This document shows, in pieces, positions 39,921 through 51,216 of a stretch of 64,000 nt of DNA. The position numbers were made by a program, and so were the translations under genes. The DNA is taken from contig JAGTXO010000004.1 of the NCBI GenBank assembly GCA_019448385.1, positions 1,612,001-1,676,000 on the forward strand. Reading direction: 5' to 3'. Position 1 is the first letter of the stretch; each line of letters begins with the position of its first letter. Under the pieces are notes generated by a model that saw nothing but the letters and a program-made list of their open reading frames with translations, was not told the DNA's origin and ran no database searches. The DNA is from Diacronema lutheri. Lineage: Eukaryota; Haptophyta; Pavlovophyceae; Pavlovales; Pavlovaceae.

Positions 39921-41239
39921 TCACTTGAGCCCCGCCTTTGCCTTTAGGAACTGGCCAAACTGGACGAGCGCGTCCGACAGATCCTCCCGAGCGACGCGCA
40001 CCTCGATCAGGTTGGTCGCGTGGCGGAAGCGCGACTCGTCTGCGCGCGTGAGGGCCGCGTCGAGCTCGCCGACCGTCTGTGCCGCGGCGGAGAAGCCCTC
40101 TCCTGGCGGCTGGCCAAAGGCGTGCAGCAGCGAGCTGTAGCGCCACTCTGGGATGTCGTTGTAGTTGTTGTACGAGGGGCCCTCGTGGATGGCGCGCTCT
40201 GCGGGGCCCGCGGGTGCGCACGCGTCGCCAGAGGGCCGCGCGCGCGCGCGTGAGAGCGGCGTTGCCTTGCGCGCGCCCGCCATGCCGCCTCGGTCGACGC
40301 CGCCGCTCTGGCGCACGCACCGATGCTGTCGCCGCGGTTGTTGAGGATGACGTATGTGATGGGCAACTTGTTGGCGATGCTTGTCGCGACTGCCTGTGCC
40401 GTCATCTGGAAGGCGCCGTCGCCGACGAGTGTAACGACGCGGCGCGGGCCCTGCTCGTCGTCGCCCGGCACGACGTGGTGCTTTGGCGGCTTGTGCTCGA
40501 GCGCGTTGCGGTGCGCGAGCGCCACTCCGACAGCGGCGGGCACGGTGTAGCCGATGCTCGCGTAGAAGGCCTGCGACAGGAACATATCGACCGGCCGCAG
40601 CGGCATGTCGCCCGCGGCGATGAGCGCGTCGCCCGTGTCGGCGAGGAGCGTCACGGGCAGCGGCTGGTTGTGCAGCCACCGCCCGACCGCATGCAAGAAG
40701 CCGTTGGCCGTCAGCGCCTCGCTCGGCGACGAGGGCTTCTCGGCGTCAAAGGCGAGCTGATGCTCGAGCGCCGCAACGGCGGCAGCGCGCGCGCCACCCC
40801 ACCTGCGCCTCGCGATCGCGCGGCGAGCGCGCGGCGCGGCGTGAGCGCGCGCGCGGCCGCGCGCCTCGCTCGCGGCGCGGCGCTTGGCGCCGCGACGGTT
40901 GGCGAGCCGCACGGGCGCGTGCCGTGCGCGCGCGCACGCGCTGCAGCCCTCGGCCTTGTCCTTCGGCTCCGTGTGCTTGGTCGGCTTGTCGCGCGCCTCG
41001 TCCTCGCGCGCCGCATCGCCGTGGCGCTCGCGCAGCGCATCGCACAGCGCGTTCACGAACGGCACGATCGCGACGGGCTTGAACCACGTCGCCTCCGTCT
41101 CGGGCTGCGAGGCGTGCGTGAGCGAGACGCCGCACAAGTTGGTGCTCACCGTCGCCTGCCCCTCGCCGCACTGCGCGGACAGGTAGTCAAAGTCGGTGTG
41201 CAGGCTACCAATCTTGAGCAGCACGTCCGCACCTGTAAG

Positions 41240-41275
<36 letters not shown>

Positions 41276-42458
41276 GGCGCGAGCACGCGTCGAGCACACG
41301 CGCGCGGCGCGCATGCTCGCGTTGAGCACACGCCCAGCGAGTGGCCGACGCAGATGGACGCGCGCGTGGTTCGCACCCTCGATGTATTCCTTGACGACGG
41401 TACGAGAGAGCTTGCCCTGGTACACGCCAGCGCAGATCGTGCCGCCCTCCTCGACCGCGCTCTTGCCTGCGCGCCGCGCGGCGAGCGCAATGAGCCGCGC
41501 GGGCGTGAGCGCGGCACGCGCCCACGTGGCAGCGGGGAGGTTCGCGCGCGCGAGCACGCGGCGCGCGGGCCGCGCACCGTGGCGCGTGGTCGCAACGGGC
41601 ACCCGGAGCATCCCCGCCAGGCGGCGCACAGCAGGCTGCGCGTCCACGCGACAGACCTCCGCGCCGACGAGAATGGCCGGGCGAGAGGCGTGCGCGACCA
41701 TCTCGACAGCTGCGCGCACGGCCGCAGCGCCCGCCTCGTCGTCGTGCGGCTGGACGAGCGGCCACGAGCTCGTGGGCGAGCGGGCGAGGCGCTCGCCTGC
41801 GCCCGGGCAGGCGGCCATCGCCACGTCGTGCAGCGGGATCTCGAGGTAGACCGGCTTGCTCAGGCGAATGCACGTCGTGAGCGCCTCGTCGATCATCTCG
41901 GCCGCTGTCTCGAGGTTGTCAATGAGCGGCGCCGCGGCGGTGAAGCCGGCAAACGCGCGCTGCTCGGCGTGGAGGTCGCCCGGGATGGTGTGGTGCAGCT
42001 TGATCGGGCTGCGCGGGTCGTAGGCGGATGTCTTGGGGCTGCCGCAGATGATCACGACGGGCACGTTCTCCGCGTGTGCGCCCGCGCATGCGTTCATCAG
42101 CGAGAGCGCGCCGACGCCGTACGTGACGCACGCGCAGCCGATGCCGTTCACGCGCGCGTATCCGTCGGCCGCATAACCGGCGTTCAGCTCGTTCGAGCAG
42201 CCGACCCACTGCACGCCGCCTTCGATGAGCAAATCGCAGATGCCGAGCACGTCTGCGCGCACGCGCGGACAGGGAGGCGGACGCGACTCGGAACAGTTTG
42301 AGCGCGTGGCTCGAGGAGGGGAGGTGGAAGCGCGGAAGGGCATGACGCTGCGCACAATCGCCGGGCACTCCGAAGGCCTGGTTGCATCCGAGCTCCTTGA
42401 GCCGCTGCGCAAGGTACGATCCGACGGCCATCTCGTTGGGCATCTTGTTGGACGGCAT
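39921..42458 (-). CDS. Pyruvate decarboxylase-family thiamine-diphosphate enzyme
   Basis: Five exons on the minus strand (42458-42356, 42252-41377, 41232-40938, 40802-40321, 40198-39921) join in phases 1, 1, 2, 1 to 677 residues. Reaction: non-oxidative decarboxylation of pyruvate (or a related 2-oxo acid) to the aldehyde and CO2. The N-terminal ThDP domain reads LGCNQAFGVPGDYVLGICDL and CSNELNAGYAADGYARVNG, with the cofactor-activating Glu in NELNAGYAADGYAR. The central domain includes NLCGVSLTHASQPETEATWF. The cofactor motif is LVGDGAFQMTAQAVATSIAN...YVILNN, the GDG-x(24-27)-NN ThDP/Mg site, then AIHEGPSYNNYNDIPEWRYS, as in PDC. The protein is longer than typical (560-610) because of a linker near EDEARDKPTKHTEPKDK. 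Substrate could also be indolepyruvate or another keto acid; the adjacent ADH favours pyruvate. Confidence 0.88.
41242..41274 (-). repeat. Poly-C (sense strand) in PDC intron 2
   Basis: 33 consecutive G on the plus strand, so C on the PDC sense strand, eight bases before the acceptor cgg-cttacag. Same position and polarity as poly-C in plus-strand genes. Confidence 0.9.
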
Positions 42459-42551
42459 CCCCGAGGAAGGGTTCGATAAAATCCGCGTCCGCCAAAAGGG
42501 CGGGACGGCGTAATCCAAAATCGTCCAAGTGGACGGGCGCCGCTCGAGAAC
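42459..42551. promoter_or_regulatory. Shared PDC/ADH divergent promoter
   Basis: Only 93 bases separate the two start codons. The stretch ggttcgataaaatccgcgtc is AT-richer than its surroundings and gataaa could act as a TATA-like element. The two fermentation enzymes are probably co-expressed from here; inferred from geometry. Confidence 0.6.
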
Positions 42552-43988
42552 ATGTCAGCCAACGAGCCCCTGGAGACCGAGGCGTACGGCGCGAAGACGA
42601 AGGGCGGCAAGATCGAACTGCTCAAGGTCACCCTGCCCCCACTTAAGGCGTCGCAAGTGCAGATCGAGATGTCGCACTGCGGTCCGCGCCGCGCGCGCCG
42701 TTCGCGAGCGCGGCGTCTCGCCGCACACCGCGCCTCCGACGGCCCCTGCCTCGTCCTCACGCACTCTCGCGCAGGCCTCTGCCACACGGACGTGCACATG
42801 TTGAGCGATGACTTTGGGATGGTCAACTTCCCGCTCGTGCCTGGCCATGAGGGCGTCGGCAAGGTGACCATCGCCGGCGACGACGTGCGCGGGCTCAAGG
42901 TTGGCGACCGCGTGGGCGTCGGCTGGATCCGCGACTCGTGCGGCACCTGCGAGATGTGCGGCTGCGGGCGCGAGAACGTGTGCCAGGTGGGCTATGACGG
43001 CACTTTCCTTGGCGACAACAACCACTTTGGCGCGTGGAGCCGCGTCATGCGCATCGAGGCCAAGGTGCGCCCGCTGGAGCGCAAAACACGCCATGCCGAC
43101 GCGCGGCGCACGACAACGCGCGCCGGCATCTCACACCGCGCTGTCGCCGCGCGGTGGTGGGTGGGGCGGGTGCCGTCTTGCGATTGGGCCGCTCGGTCAG
43201 TTTGCGTTCAAGCTGCCGGACAACATCAGCGCCGAGCTCGCCGGCCCGCTCATGTGCGCGGGCGGCACGGTGTACGAGCCGATCGTCGAATACGTCAAGC
43301 CGGGCACAGTCGTTGGCATCGGCGCGGTCGGTGGGCTTGGCACGCTCGCCATCAAGCTGTGCAAGCTGCACGGCGCCAAGGTCATCGTATGCGCAGCGCG
43401 CGCGCGCGAGAGGCATCCGCGCGTTGCGCCGCTGCCGCTGCCTCCGAGCGCCGCCGTCGCACGGCGCGAGCGTGGCCAAACGTGCGCTCGGCTGCGGCGC
43501 GCGCCTGCGCCGCCCGCTCGCGCCGCCAGGCGTTTTGTGCAAGCGAGCGCGAGAAGGAGGACGTGGTGCTGCAGAGCGGTGCGGATGTGTACGTCAACAT
43601 GCAGGACCCGAAGCAGATGGAGAACCCGCCCAAGGTGCACGTTTTCCTCGAGACGCTCCCCGTCAACCGCGAGCTGTCGGTCGTCATGCCGCTGCTCGAG
43701 AAGGCGGGGATCTACGTGCGGATGGGCTTTCCGAAGAAGGACCAGCGCGAGTTCCGGTACGACTGGCTGCCCGTCATCTTTCAGAGCAAGAAGGTCGGCG
43801 GCTCGATCGTCACGGGCACGCAGCGCACCAGGCGGCTTCTGCAGCTCGCTTCGGACAACCTCAAGTTCGTCACCGACATGCCCGCGGGCTCGGACGCGCG
43901 GCTCGTGCCCTTCTCGGAGTCGAACCGCGCGGTCGAGGAGCTCGTCGACCAGAAGGTCAAGTCGTTCCGCACCGTCTTTTGCTGGTGA
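42552..43988 (+). CDS. Zinc-dependent alcohol dehydrogenase (CAD/yeast-ADH type MDR)
   Basis: Four exons, 42552-42681, 42775-43064, 43201-43386 and 43530-43988 (phases 1, 0, 0), give 354 residues. Catalytic-zinc motifs: SHCGLCHTDVHML (Cys46) and VPGHEGVGKV (His of GHE). Structural-zinc loop: CGTCEMCGCGRENVC, spacing C-x2-C-x2-C-x7-C. Nucleotide fold: GIGAVGGLGTLAIKLCKLHG, a GxGxxG motif. The rest (VHVFLETLPVNRELSVVMPL, GGSIVTGTQRTRRLLQLASD) fits the cinnamyl-alcohol/yeast ADH branch of the medium-chain family. It reduces aldehydes such as acetaldehyde with NAD(P)H. Head-to-head with PDC across 93 bases, so the pair forms a pyruvate-to-ethanol module. NADH versus NADPH preference cannot be told by eye. 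Confidence 0.9.
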   Translation: MSANEPLETEAYGAKTKGGKIELLKVTLPPLKASQVQIEMSHCGPRRARRSRARRLAAHRASDGPCLVLTHSRAGLCHTDVHMLSDDFGMVNFPLVPGHEGVGKVTIAGDDVRGLKVGDRVGVGWIRDSCGTCEMCGCGRENVCQVGYDGTFLGDNNHFGAWSRVMRIEAKVRPLERKTRHADARRTTTRAGISHRAVAARWWVGRVPSCDWAARSVCVQAAGQHQRRARRPAHVRGRHGVRADRRIRQAGHSRWHRRGRWAWHARHQAVQAARRQGHRMRSARAREASARCAAAAASERRRRTARAWPNVRSAAARACAARSRRQAFCASEREKEDVVLQSGADVYVNMQDPKQMENPPKVHVFLETLPVNRELSVVMPLLEKAGIYVRMGFPKKDQREFRYDWLPVIFQSKKVGGSIVTGTQRTRRLLQLASDNLKFVTDMPAGSDARLVPFSESNRAVEELVDQKVKSFRTVFCW

Positions 43989-44095
43989 GCGCCCCCGTCA
44001 CCGCGGGACAGGCGCCGCGAGCCAGATTGTCGACTACGCCAGCGAGCCACAGTGCACGGAGTCAGTGTCTGTGACTCGCAGCTTCGCTGACACAA

Positions 44096-44107
44096 TGTCA
44101 GCTGACA
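44096..44107. repeat. 12-base palindrome in ADH/R3H convergent spacer
   Basis: TGTCAGCTGACA in the 154-base spacer, flanked by further gacac/gtgtc words (tcagtgtctgtgactc, acactgagtgacacaa). Could form a 3'-end hairpin for either gene; function not shown. Confidence 0.5.
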
Positions 44108-44142
44108 CTGAGTGACACAACACAGTGTGCATGCCGCGCATC

Positions 44143-45250
44143 TCATGGCTCGGCCAACTCGGCGACGGTGGCCAGACCAGCCGTCGCCTCCTCCTCTCCC
44201 TTCTCCTCGTGTGCCAGCCCGCCGCACGCGAGCCTCGCCGCGTGCACGAGCGAGACGGCGGCGCCAAGCCGCGCGCGCTCCGCACCGCCGCGCCAGCCCG
44301 CCACGACCGCGCGACCGCCCGTGCTCATATCCACCGAGGCGGCCTGCAGCGCGTAGAACTGACAGACGGCGTGCGCGAGCAGCCGGCCGAACGCCGACTC
44401 GGCGCGCAGCACGAGCGGGTGGCTGCGGGGGCGCGCCGTCCGCGCGGCGGGCGCGCGCGCGAGCGATCGGCGCGCGCGTCGCGCGCGCGTGCGGCGCGGC
44501 GGGGCGCGGCGCGCCACGGGCGCGCACAGCGCTGCAAGGGTGCACCGCCGCGCGGCGCTGTGCGCGTACCCGCCGCGCTGAGCGCCGCGCGCCGCGTCGG
44601 CCTCTGCGCGCAGGTGGCAGCGCGCGGCCGCCTCGAAGCTGCCCACCTCGCTCCCGCCCGCGTGCGCGCGCAGCGCTGGGCGGAGCCTGCGCTCGACGCG
44701 CCGCCACATGGCACGCGCGCCGCCGAGCTCGGCATACGGTGGAGCGCCACATGGCACGCGCGCGAGCGCGCCCGCGGCCAGGCCAAGGATCTCATCTGCG
44801 CCCGGCTCTGCGAGCGGCCTCTCGTGAGCGAGGAGCACGCGCCTGAGCTGCAGCTGCTGCGCACAGGTGAGCGCGCGGAGGGGTCCGTCGCGCTCGCCCG
44901 GAAGGATGCCAAGCGGGTCGCCGCCAAAATCGACCACCGAGTCGACGTCGACGACCGAATCGGCGAACGACTCATTCTGCGCGCGCGCATTGCGTCGGCG
45001 CAGCGTCGCGCGCGGCGCCAGCATAAAGGCCGCGCGAACGAGAGCGCACGGTGATCGGCGCGCGTGCCCAGCAGCTCCTTTTCGAGCAGGGGTGGGCGCG
45101 CGGTGCGCTGCGCACCATCAGCCGGCGCAGCTTGCGCGTGCCGAGATATCGGCCGTGTGAGCGCTGCTGCGACGGTGGCGCGAGGTAGTGGAGCGTATCG
45201 GACGCGCGGTCCTCCAAAGTGGCGAAGAGGCGCGCGCTCACGACCGCCAT
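44143..45250 (-). CDS. R3H-associated (R3HDM4-like) protein; 5' exons unresolved
   Basis: The solid part is the 3' exon, about 45024-44143: RATLRRRNARAQNESFADSV, then LTCAQQLQLRRVLLAHERPL, and near the end ESAFGRLLAHAVCQFYALQA followed by ASVDMSTGGRAVV. The FxRLLLHAxCQYxxLxSAS pattern is typical of the R3H-associated region of R3HDM4-type proteins. The middle (~44420-44660) is Arg/Ala-rich and may contain an intron. Upstream, MAVVSARLFATLEDRASDTL at 45250 followed by LHYLAPPSQQRSHGRYLGTR looks coding but is in another frame; I could not find a convincing splice join, only candidates near 45110-45070. Function unknown; members are proposed nucleic-acid-associated proteins. Confidence 0.4.
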
Positions 45251-45410
45251 CTGGGTGGAGTGCGGCTTCTCTTCCTTGCGTCACTGACCGGTCGCCGCCA
45301 TTCGGGAACCTCGCTCGAATTTGCCCCAAACTCGGAGGAAATCCGTGAGAGGCAACCGGCAGTCGTCCGCCTGTGCGACTGGCCGGGAGGGGACACGGCG
45401 GGCCGGCCGG

Positions 45411-48038
45411 ATGCACGCGGAGGACGCGGCCGAGCGCTGGTCGGACACGGTCCTTCGCACGATTGGTACGAGCCGCGGCGCGCCGGCGCTGCCTCGTCTC
45501 GCGTCGCTGCGCCGCTCGTACCTCGTGATGCGCTCGATGACAAGCGTCCGCGAGCGCATGCCGCTCCGCTCGCCGCGTTCCCGCCAACCTGACGCTGCCA
45601 CGGAGCGAGCGGCGGCCGAGGCGTGCGCGGCTTCTCAAACCCGCCGCTTTGTCGCGCTTTTGCCCCTCGCCGCACGCCCGCGCGCTTTCGCGCCGCCTTC
45701 TGACACCGCCGCGCCGGTCGGCGCACGCGCGCTTGCGTGCATCGCATCCCCCCACCTCGCCCCGCCTCCCCCGCGGGCGCGTCAGGTCTCACGTTCCGAC
45801 GGGCGCGCGAGGCGATCGTGCACATCGCCTCTGCATCGGACCGTGTGGTCGACACCGAGCAGCCAATCGTCTTCCTCGGCCAAACCTACCGGCCGGCGCC
45901 CGGTCGCGCGCCGCCCACCGCGCGCTTTGCCGCCAGGGCGAGCGGCGGGGGGGCCGAGCTGCGCCCCGCCGGCACCGATGGCCGCGATGCGATCGACGCG
46001 GACGGCGCGATCGATGGCGACAGGGCTCATGCGGCATCCGACCAGACTGCCGCCCCTGCGGCCGCCCCGCCCGACGCCGCGTCGCCGGCCGCCTCCGCTG
46101 CGCGGACTGCCGTCGCGAGGCCCGCGGTGGGCGGGGCGGCCGTTACGGAGGGCGGGGCGGCCGTTGCGGTGGGCGGGGCGGCGGTTGCGCGGCCGCGGCC
46201 AGAGCACGCGCCGGCCGATGCGGCGGCGCCGCTCGGCGGTGCATTGGGCGAAGTGTCCATCGAAGCGGACAGCCTGCTGCTGCACGCCGCATCTGTCGCT
46301 TGGCTCACGTACCGCACAGGGATGGAGCCGTTTCGCGCCGCCCAGTCAACGCTGCTCCGCTCGGATGTGGGCTGGGGCTGCATGGTGCGCTCGGGGCAGA
46401 TGGCGCTGGCCAATGCCCTCGTCGCCCTCCATCTTGGACGCGAGTGGCGAGTGCGCCCCGCCGCCGCCGGGGGCACGGGCGGGGGCACGGGCGGGGGCGG
46501 GGGCGGGGGCGGGGGCGGGGGCGGGGGCGGGGGCGAGGGCGCTGTGCTCGCGCTCTTTGCCGATTCGTTCAGCGCGCCCTTCTCGCTGCAGCGGCTGACG
46601 GCGGAGGGCGAGAGCGGGCTCGGCATCGCTGTTGGCGAGTGGTACGGCCCCGCCGGCATCTGCGCCGCCCTCGCGCGCGCTTCAGCCGCCGTGCGCGCGC
46701 GTTCGCCAAAGCTCGCGGCCGCCGCCATCGCGCTCTCGCGCGTACCCGTTGCCAGCGAGGTCGTTCTGTACGCGCGCGCGCGCCGCGCAGCCGCGCGTGC
46801 GCACGCGCGCGTGCCTCGCCTTGTTGCGCGACTCCACGATATGTTTCGTCTCCCCTGCCTTGGGGTGCCTCCTCTCGCGGCGCGTGGCGCACGATATGCG
46901 GCCCATTCGCTCTGACGCGATGCGGCCCATTCGCTCTGACGCGATGCGGCCCATTCGCTCTGACGCGATGCGGCCCATTCGCTGTGGCGCGATGCGGCCC
47001 ATTCGCTGTGGCGCGATGCGGCCCATTCGCTGTGGCGCGATGCGGCCCATTCGCTGTGGCGCGATGCGGCCCATTCGCTGTGGCGCGATGCGGCCCATTC
47101 GCTGTGGCGCGATGCGGCCCATTCGCTGTGGCGCGATGCGGCCCATTCGCTGTGGCGCGATGCGGCCCATTCGCTGTGGCGCGATGCGGCCCATTCGCTG
47201 TGGCGCGATGCGGCCCATTCGCTGTGGCGCGATGCGGCCCATTCGCTTTGTTGCGCTGCGCGCCAGGCACGTGGCGATGGACGGCGTTGTGATCACCACG
47301 GAGGTGGAGGCGGCATGCGCGAGCGATGGCGAATGGCGGCCGCTGCTGCTGCTGCTGCCGCTGCGCCTTGGCCTCTCGTCCTTTCACCCGCCGTACGCAC
47401 GACCGCTCTCGCGGCTTCTCAAGCTGCGCTACTGCGCTGGGATGCTCGGCGGCAGGCCCCGCCGCTCATTCTTCTTTGCGGGCGTGCACGGCGAGGGCGA
47501 GACCGCGTCCGCCTTCTATTACGACCCACACACCGCGCAGCCCGCCCTCGGCACCGACGGTGGCGTGGCGGGCGCACGATGGCCGCTCTCGGCAGCTGAT
47601 GTGGCGAGCTGCCATTGCGCTGGGCTGCGTAAGATGCGCCTCACAGAGCTCGACCCGTCCCTTGCCCTCGCATTCCTCTGCCCCACGCGCGCCGATTTTG
47701 CAAAATGGGCCGTCGATGCGCGCGCCGCCCTGCAGCACGACGATGGTGGTGGCGGTGGCGGTGGCGGCGGCGCGCTGCTCGACATCCGGCCGCTGCCGAT
47801 CCGACCGCACAGCAGGCCGCATCGCAAGCCGCATCGCAGGCCACACCGGCCGAGCGGCGAGGCGAGGGCGGCCGATGAGGCGCGCACGCCACCGTCGCCG
47901 CGCGGGGCCGAGGCGGACGGCGCCGACGGGCGGCGCGAGGGCGCGCCCGCGTCGGTCGCGCCGCGCGGCGCCCCCGGCTCGCGCGGCGACGACTGGGCTG
48001 TAACTGACGATGAGGATGACGACCTCGTGCTCGTCTGA
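45411..48038 (+). CDS. ATG4: ATG4 cysteine protease (autophagy)
   Basis: Three exons, 45411-45465, 45786-46767 and 47267-48038 (phases 1 and 2), give 602 residues. ATG4 cleaves ATG8/LC3 at its C-terminal Gly and later delipidates it. The first part reads [12 protein letters not shown], then, after an Ala-rich insert, [11 protein letters not shown] and [20 protein letters not shown] with the catalytic Cys in GWGCM. Next are [28 protein letters not shown] and, across the second intron, [12 protein letters not shown]. The last exon has [39 protein letters not shown] and [11 protein letters not shown] with the Asp and His of DPHT. It ends [16 protein letters not shown], an acidic tail reminiscent of an ATG8-interacting motif. 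A Gly run (~15 residues) interrupts the fold after the catalytic Cys region. Exon 1 ([19 protein letters not shown]) rests mainly on phase and the donor gtacga. Confidence 0.88.
46896..47250 (+). repeat. 24-base tandem repeat in ATG4 intron 2
   Basis: About 14.8 copies of a 24-base unit, ATGCGGCCCATTCGCTSTGR plus CGCG. The first three copies carry CTCTGA, the rest CTGTGG. Fills most of the 499-base intron. Being a multiple of three it reads MRPIRCGA without stops, but it is outside the ATG4 fold and flanked by in-phase splice sites. Confidence 0.93.
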
Positions 48039-48446
<408 letters not shown>

Positions 48447-49408
48447 TCAGACGGCGAAGCGCATCGCGTTGCTGAAGCAGCGGCGCAGGCACGCCCGGCC
48501 GTAGGGCACGTACGAGAAGACGTACCACACGAGCGCGCCCATTTGGAAGCACACGCACACGAGCGCGAGCAGCCCCGACTGGACGGCGGAAACTGCAAGG
48601 AAAGTTCCGACCATTGAGGCGAGATACAGCAGCGTGGCGCCGCGCCTGTCCGGGTGGAACATGTTGTTGCACTGCGTCGTCGGGCCCATCAGGAACCTGC
48701 ACGCGGCGCGCGGCCGCGCCGAGGTGAGCGCGGCGCGTGAAGGGCGGCCGGCGCGCACGCGCGCCGGGAGCGCCCGGGGGAGGGGGCGGGGGAGGGAGGA
48801 AAGAAGGGGGGAGGGGGGGGGGGCGTGCCGCGCACATGGACGATGCGATGGAGATGGCGTTGCCCAGCGTGTACTTGGTGGCGAAGGGGCGCGGGTTGCC
48901 GAGCAGCAGCTGCGTGAGCGAGGTGAGCGAGGCGAGGGAGAGGACAAGTCCGAGCAGAAAGCAGATGCCAAACCCAGCGAGGCGCGCAGAGTAGGAGAGA
49001 TGGGCACACGGGCAGTACCGCGCACACAACGCGCACGCGGGGTCGGGCGGGGGCTCGGCGGCGGAGAGCGAGGCGGGCAGCGGCACGCCCGCCATCGCAA
49101 GCACCGCCGAGCCCTCGCGCGCCTTGGCCGCCGCGCCCGACGCGAGCGCCGTGCCGCCCTCGCGCGCGCGCGCGGCCGCAGCGCCGGCGAGCTGCGTCGC
49201 CGACGCGGCGCGCGACGAGAGGCCAGCGCGGAGGGAGGCGAGGAGCTCAGATGAGGAGGCGCCGACGGTGGGCAGCGCGCCGAGCGATGAGCCAAGCGAG
49301 CCACCCAGCCCGAGCCCGCCCAGCCCCAACCCGCTGCCAAACCCGCACCCCGCCGCCACCGCCGCCGAGCCGGCGGCGGCCGCGCCCGCCGCGCCGCCCA
49401 AGCGGCCG

Positions 49409-49440
<32 letters not shown>

Positions 49441-49857
49441 GTCGGAGCCCTGCAGCTCGGCCGAGTCGGTGCGTCCGACGAGCGGCTCGCGGTCGAGCGA
49501 ATCGTCCGCCGAGGCCGCGCCGCCCAACCGGCCGAGCCAGCCGCCGAGCGACCCGGAGCCGACGGATGGGAGCGACGCGCCCAGCCCGGCGCTGCCTCGT
49601 GCGGGCGTGCGCATGCTCGCCACGCCGTCGTTCTCGTCGTCGTCGTCGTCATCGTCGCCCGAGCCACGCCCGCGCCCGCCGCGCCGCGCGCCGCTCCCGC
49701 CGGCCGCCTCCTCGTCCGACGCACCGTCGGCGTACACGCGCAGCCGGTCGTGCGACGGCGGCGATGTCAGGCCGTCGAGCACGCCGCCGAGGGCGCGGAC
49801 GGACTTCTCGCCGATCGAGTCCGAGAGCGACGAGACCTTGCCGAAGAAAGAGTCCAT
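48447..49857 (-). CDS. SFT2-family Golgi membrane protein with long N-terminal extension
   Basis: Two exons (49857-48836 and 48696-48447, phase 2) give 423 residues. The C-terminal ~150 form the SFT2 domain: YSARLAGFGICFLLGLVLSL, LLLGNPRPFATKYTLGNAIS, MFLMGPTTQCNNMFHPDRRG, LYLASMVGTFLAVSAVQSGL and LVWYVFSYVPYGRACLRRCF, four membrane helices. Yeast Sft2 and animal SFT2D act in retrograde endosome-to-Golgi vesicle fusion. The N-terminal ~265 residues start MDSFFGKVSSLSDSIGEKSV and continue with acidic (D7E), Gly/Ser/Ala and helical segments; that is much longer than the 150-220 residue animal proteins. A CxxC-x-C cluster (CALCARYCPC) directly precedes the first helix and could be palmitoylated. 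The frame is open upstream to 50649 but GC-rich and unlike protein. Confidence 0.87.
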
Positions 49858-50184
49858 CCCGAGCCGCGCGCGCGGCCGCGCCGGCGGCGGCGGTGGTGGC
49901 GCGGGAGGCGGCGGCGGCAGCGCGGGCGCGCCGGGAGCCGCCGCCGACGAGGCCGGCGGCGCGCCGGCCGGGGTGGGCGGGGCGGGAGCTTGGCGGGCGA
50001 GGGGGTCGGCCCAGCCGGGCAGCTCCTCCTCGGCCCCCGCCTCGCGCTCGGCGGACGTGCTGCGCCGCCGGGGGGCGTGCGGGACGCGGGAGCTTGCCCC
50101 GGCCCCGGCTCGCGCTCCCGATGGCGCCCAACTGCAGACGCGCCTTTGCGATCCGCGGGGTGGCCGTTGCAAACGCTGCGCAAT
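49858..50184. promoter_or_regulatory. Divergent promoter region, SFT2 / CFAP52-like
   Basis: 327 bases between two start codons. GC-rich, Pro/Ala-coding in some frames but with no recognisable domain. I see no TATA box. Either 5' UTR may extend into it. Confidence 0.4.
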
Positions 50185-51167
50185 ATGTCCGCGCCGGAGC
50201 AGGCCTCGCCGCTCGAGCTCGAGCACCTCATCGGCTACGCGGGGCTCGCGACGCAGTCGGTGCAGGCGCATGCGGTGGACGCCGACAGCATGATCTACCA
50301 CGCCTCCGCCCTCGTCATCATCGGCTCGCAGGCCGACCCGCACCGGCAGTCGCTGCTGCGCGGCCACACGGAGGACGTCACATGTCTCGCGCAGGTGACG
50401 CGCCCGTCGCGCCACGCGGCGGCGGCGCGGCGCGCGCGCGCGCGCAGGCGCTGCGCAGTAGTACCGCCGTGCACGCGCGCGTGGCGCGCCTCCACGATGC
50501 GCGCAGCATGGCGCGGGGTCGGCGGGCCGCGGGTCGCGCCGCTCCGCCTCACCGGCCGCCCCTCGCGCCGCGCCGCGCGCAGTCCCTCGACGGCGAGTAC
50601 CTCGCGTCGGGCCAGCAGGGCGGGCGCGGTGAGCGCTCCGGCGACGCATGGGTCTACGTCTGGTCGTACGCGCAGCGCGTACCCATCTACCGGCTGCAGG
50701 GCCTCAAGGGGAAGGCGGAGGCCGTCGCGTTCTCGAGGTGGGCACGCCATCGCGCGCGCCGTCGCGCGGCAGTTGGCGGGCGCGGCGCCCGGAGTGCGTG
50801 CGTGTCGCGTGGATGGGTGGGCGAGCGTCCGAGCGCTGCGCCCTTCCGCCCCATCCGTGCGCCCTTCCGCTCGGCGCGCCGCGGCCGTGTCTGCAGGGAC
50901 AACCGTTTCATCGCCGGCTCTGACGAGGAGCGGCGACTTCTCGTCTGGGACCTGCAGAACGGCCAGCTGGTCAACGGCAGCCAGCACGAGGCGCCCATCT
51001 CGTGCATCGCGTGGGGCCCCGTCCTCGCGCGCGAGAGCCGCAGGGGCGCCGCTCGTCCGAGCTCATACAAGCTGGCAGTTGGTGAGGGGCAGGGGGAAAG
51101 AAGGGGGGGGGGGGGGTTTCAGCGGCCATGAAGCGCGGGCGCGTTGGCTGCAGCCGCACAGCTCAGC

Positions 51168-51216
<49 letters not shown>

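Noticed and set aside
45281-45601. A 5' exon for the R3H-associated gene on the minus strand ([15 protein letters not shown]...)
   Set aside because: It overlaps the proposed first ATG4 exon and intron on the opposite strand; it remains possible but I could not join it in phase to the R3H part.
46896-47250. CRISPR-like array
   Set aside because: The 24-base units are contiguous with no spacers and lie inside a eukaryotic intron.
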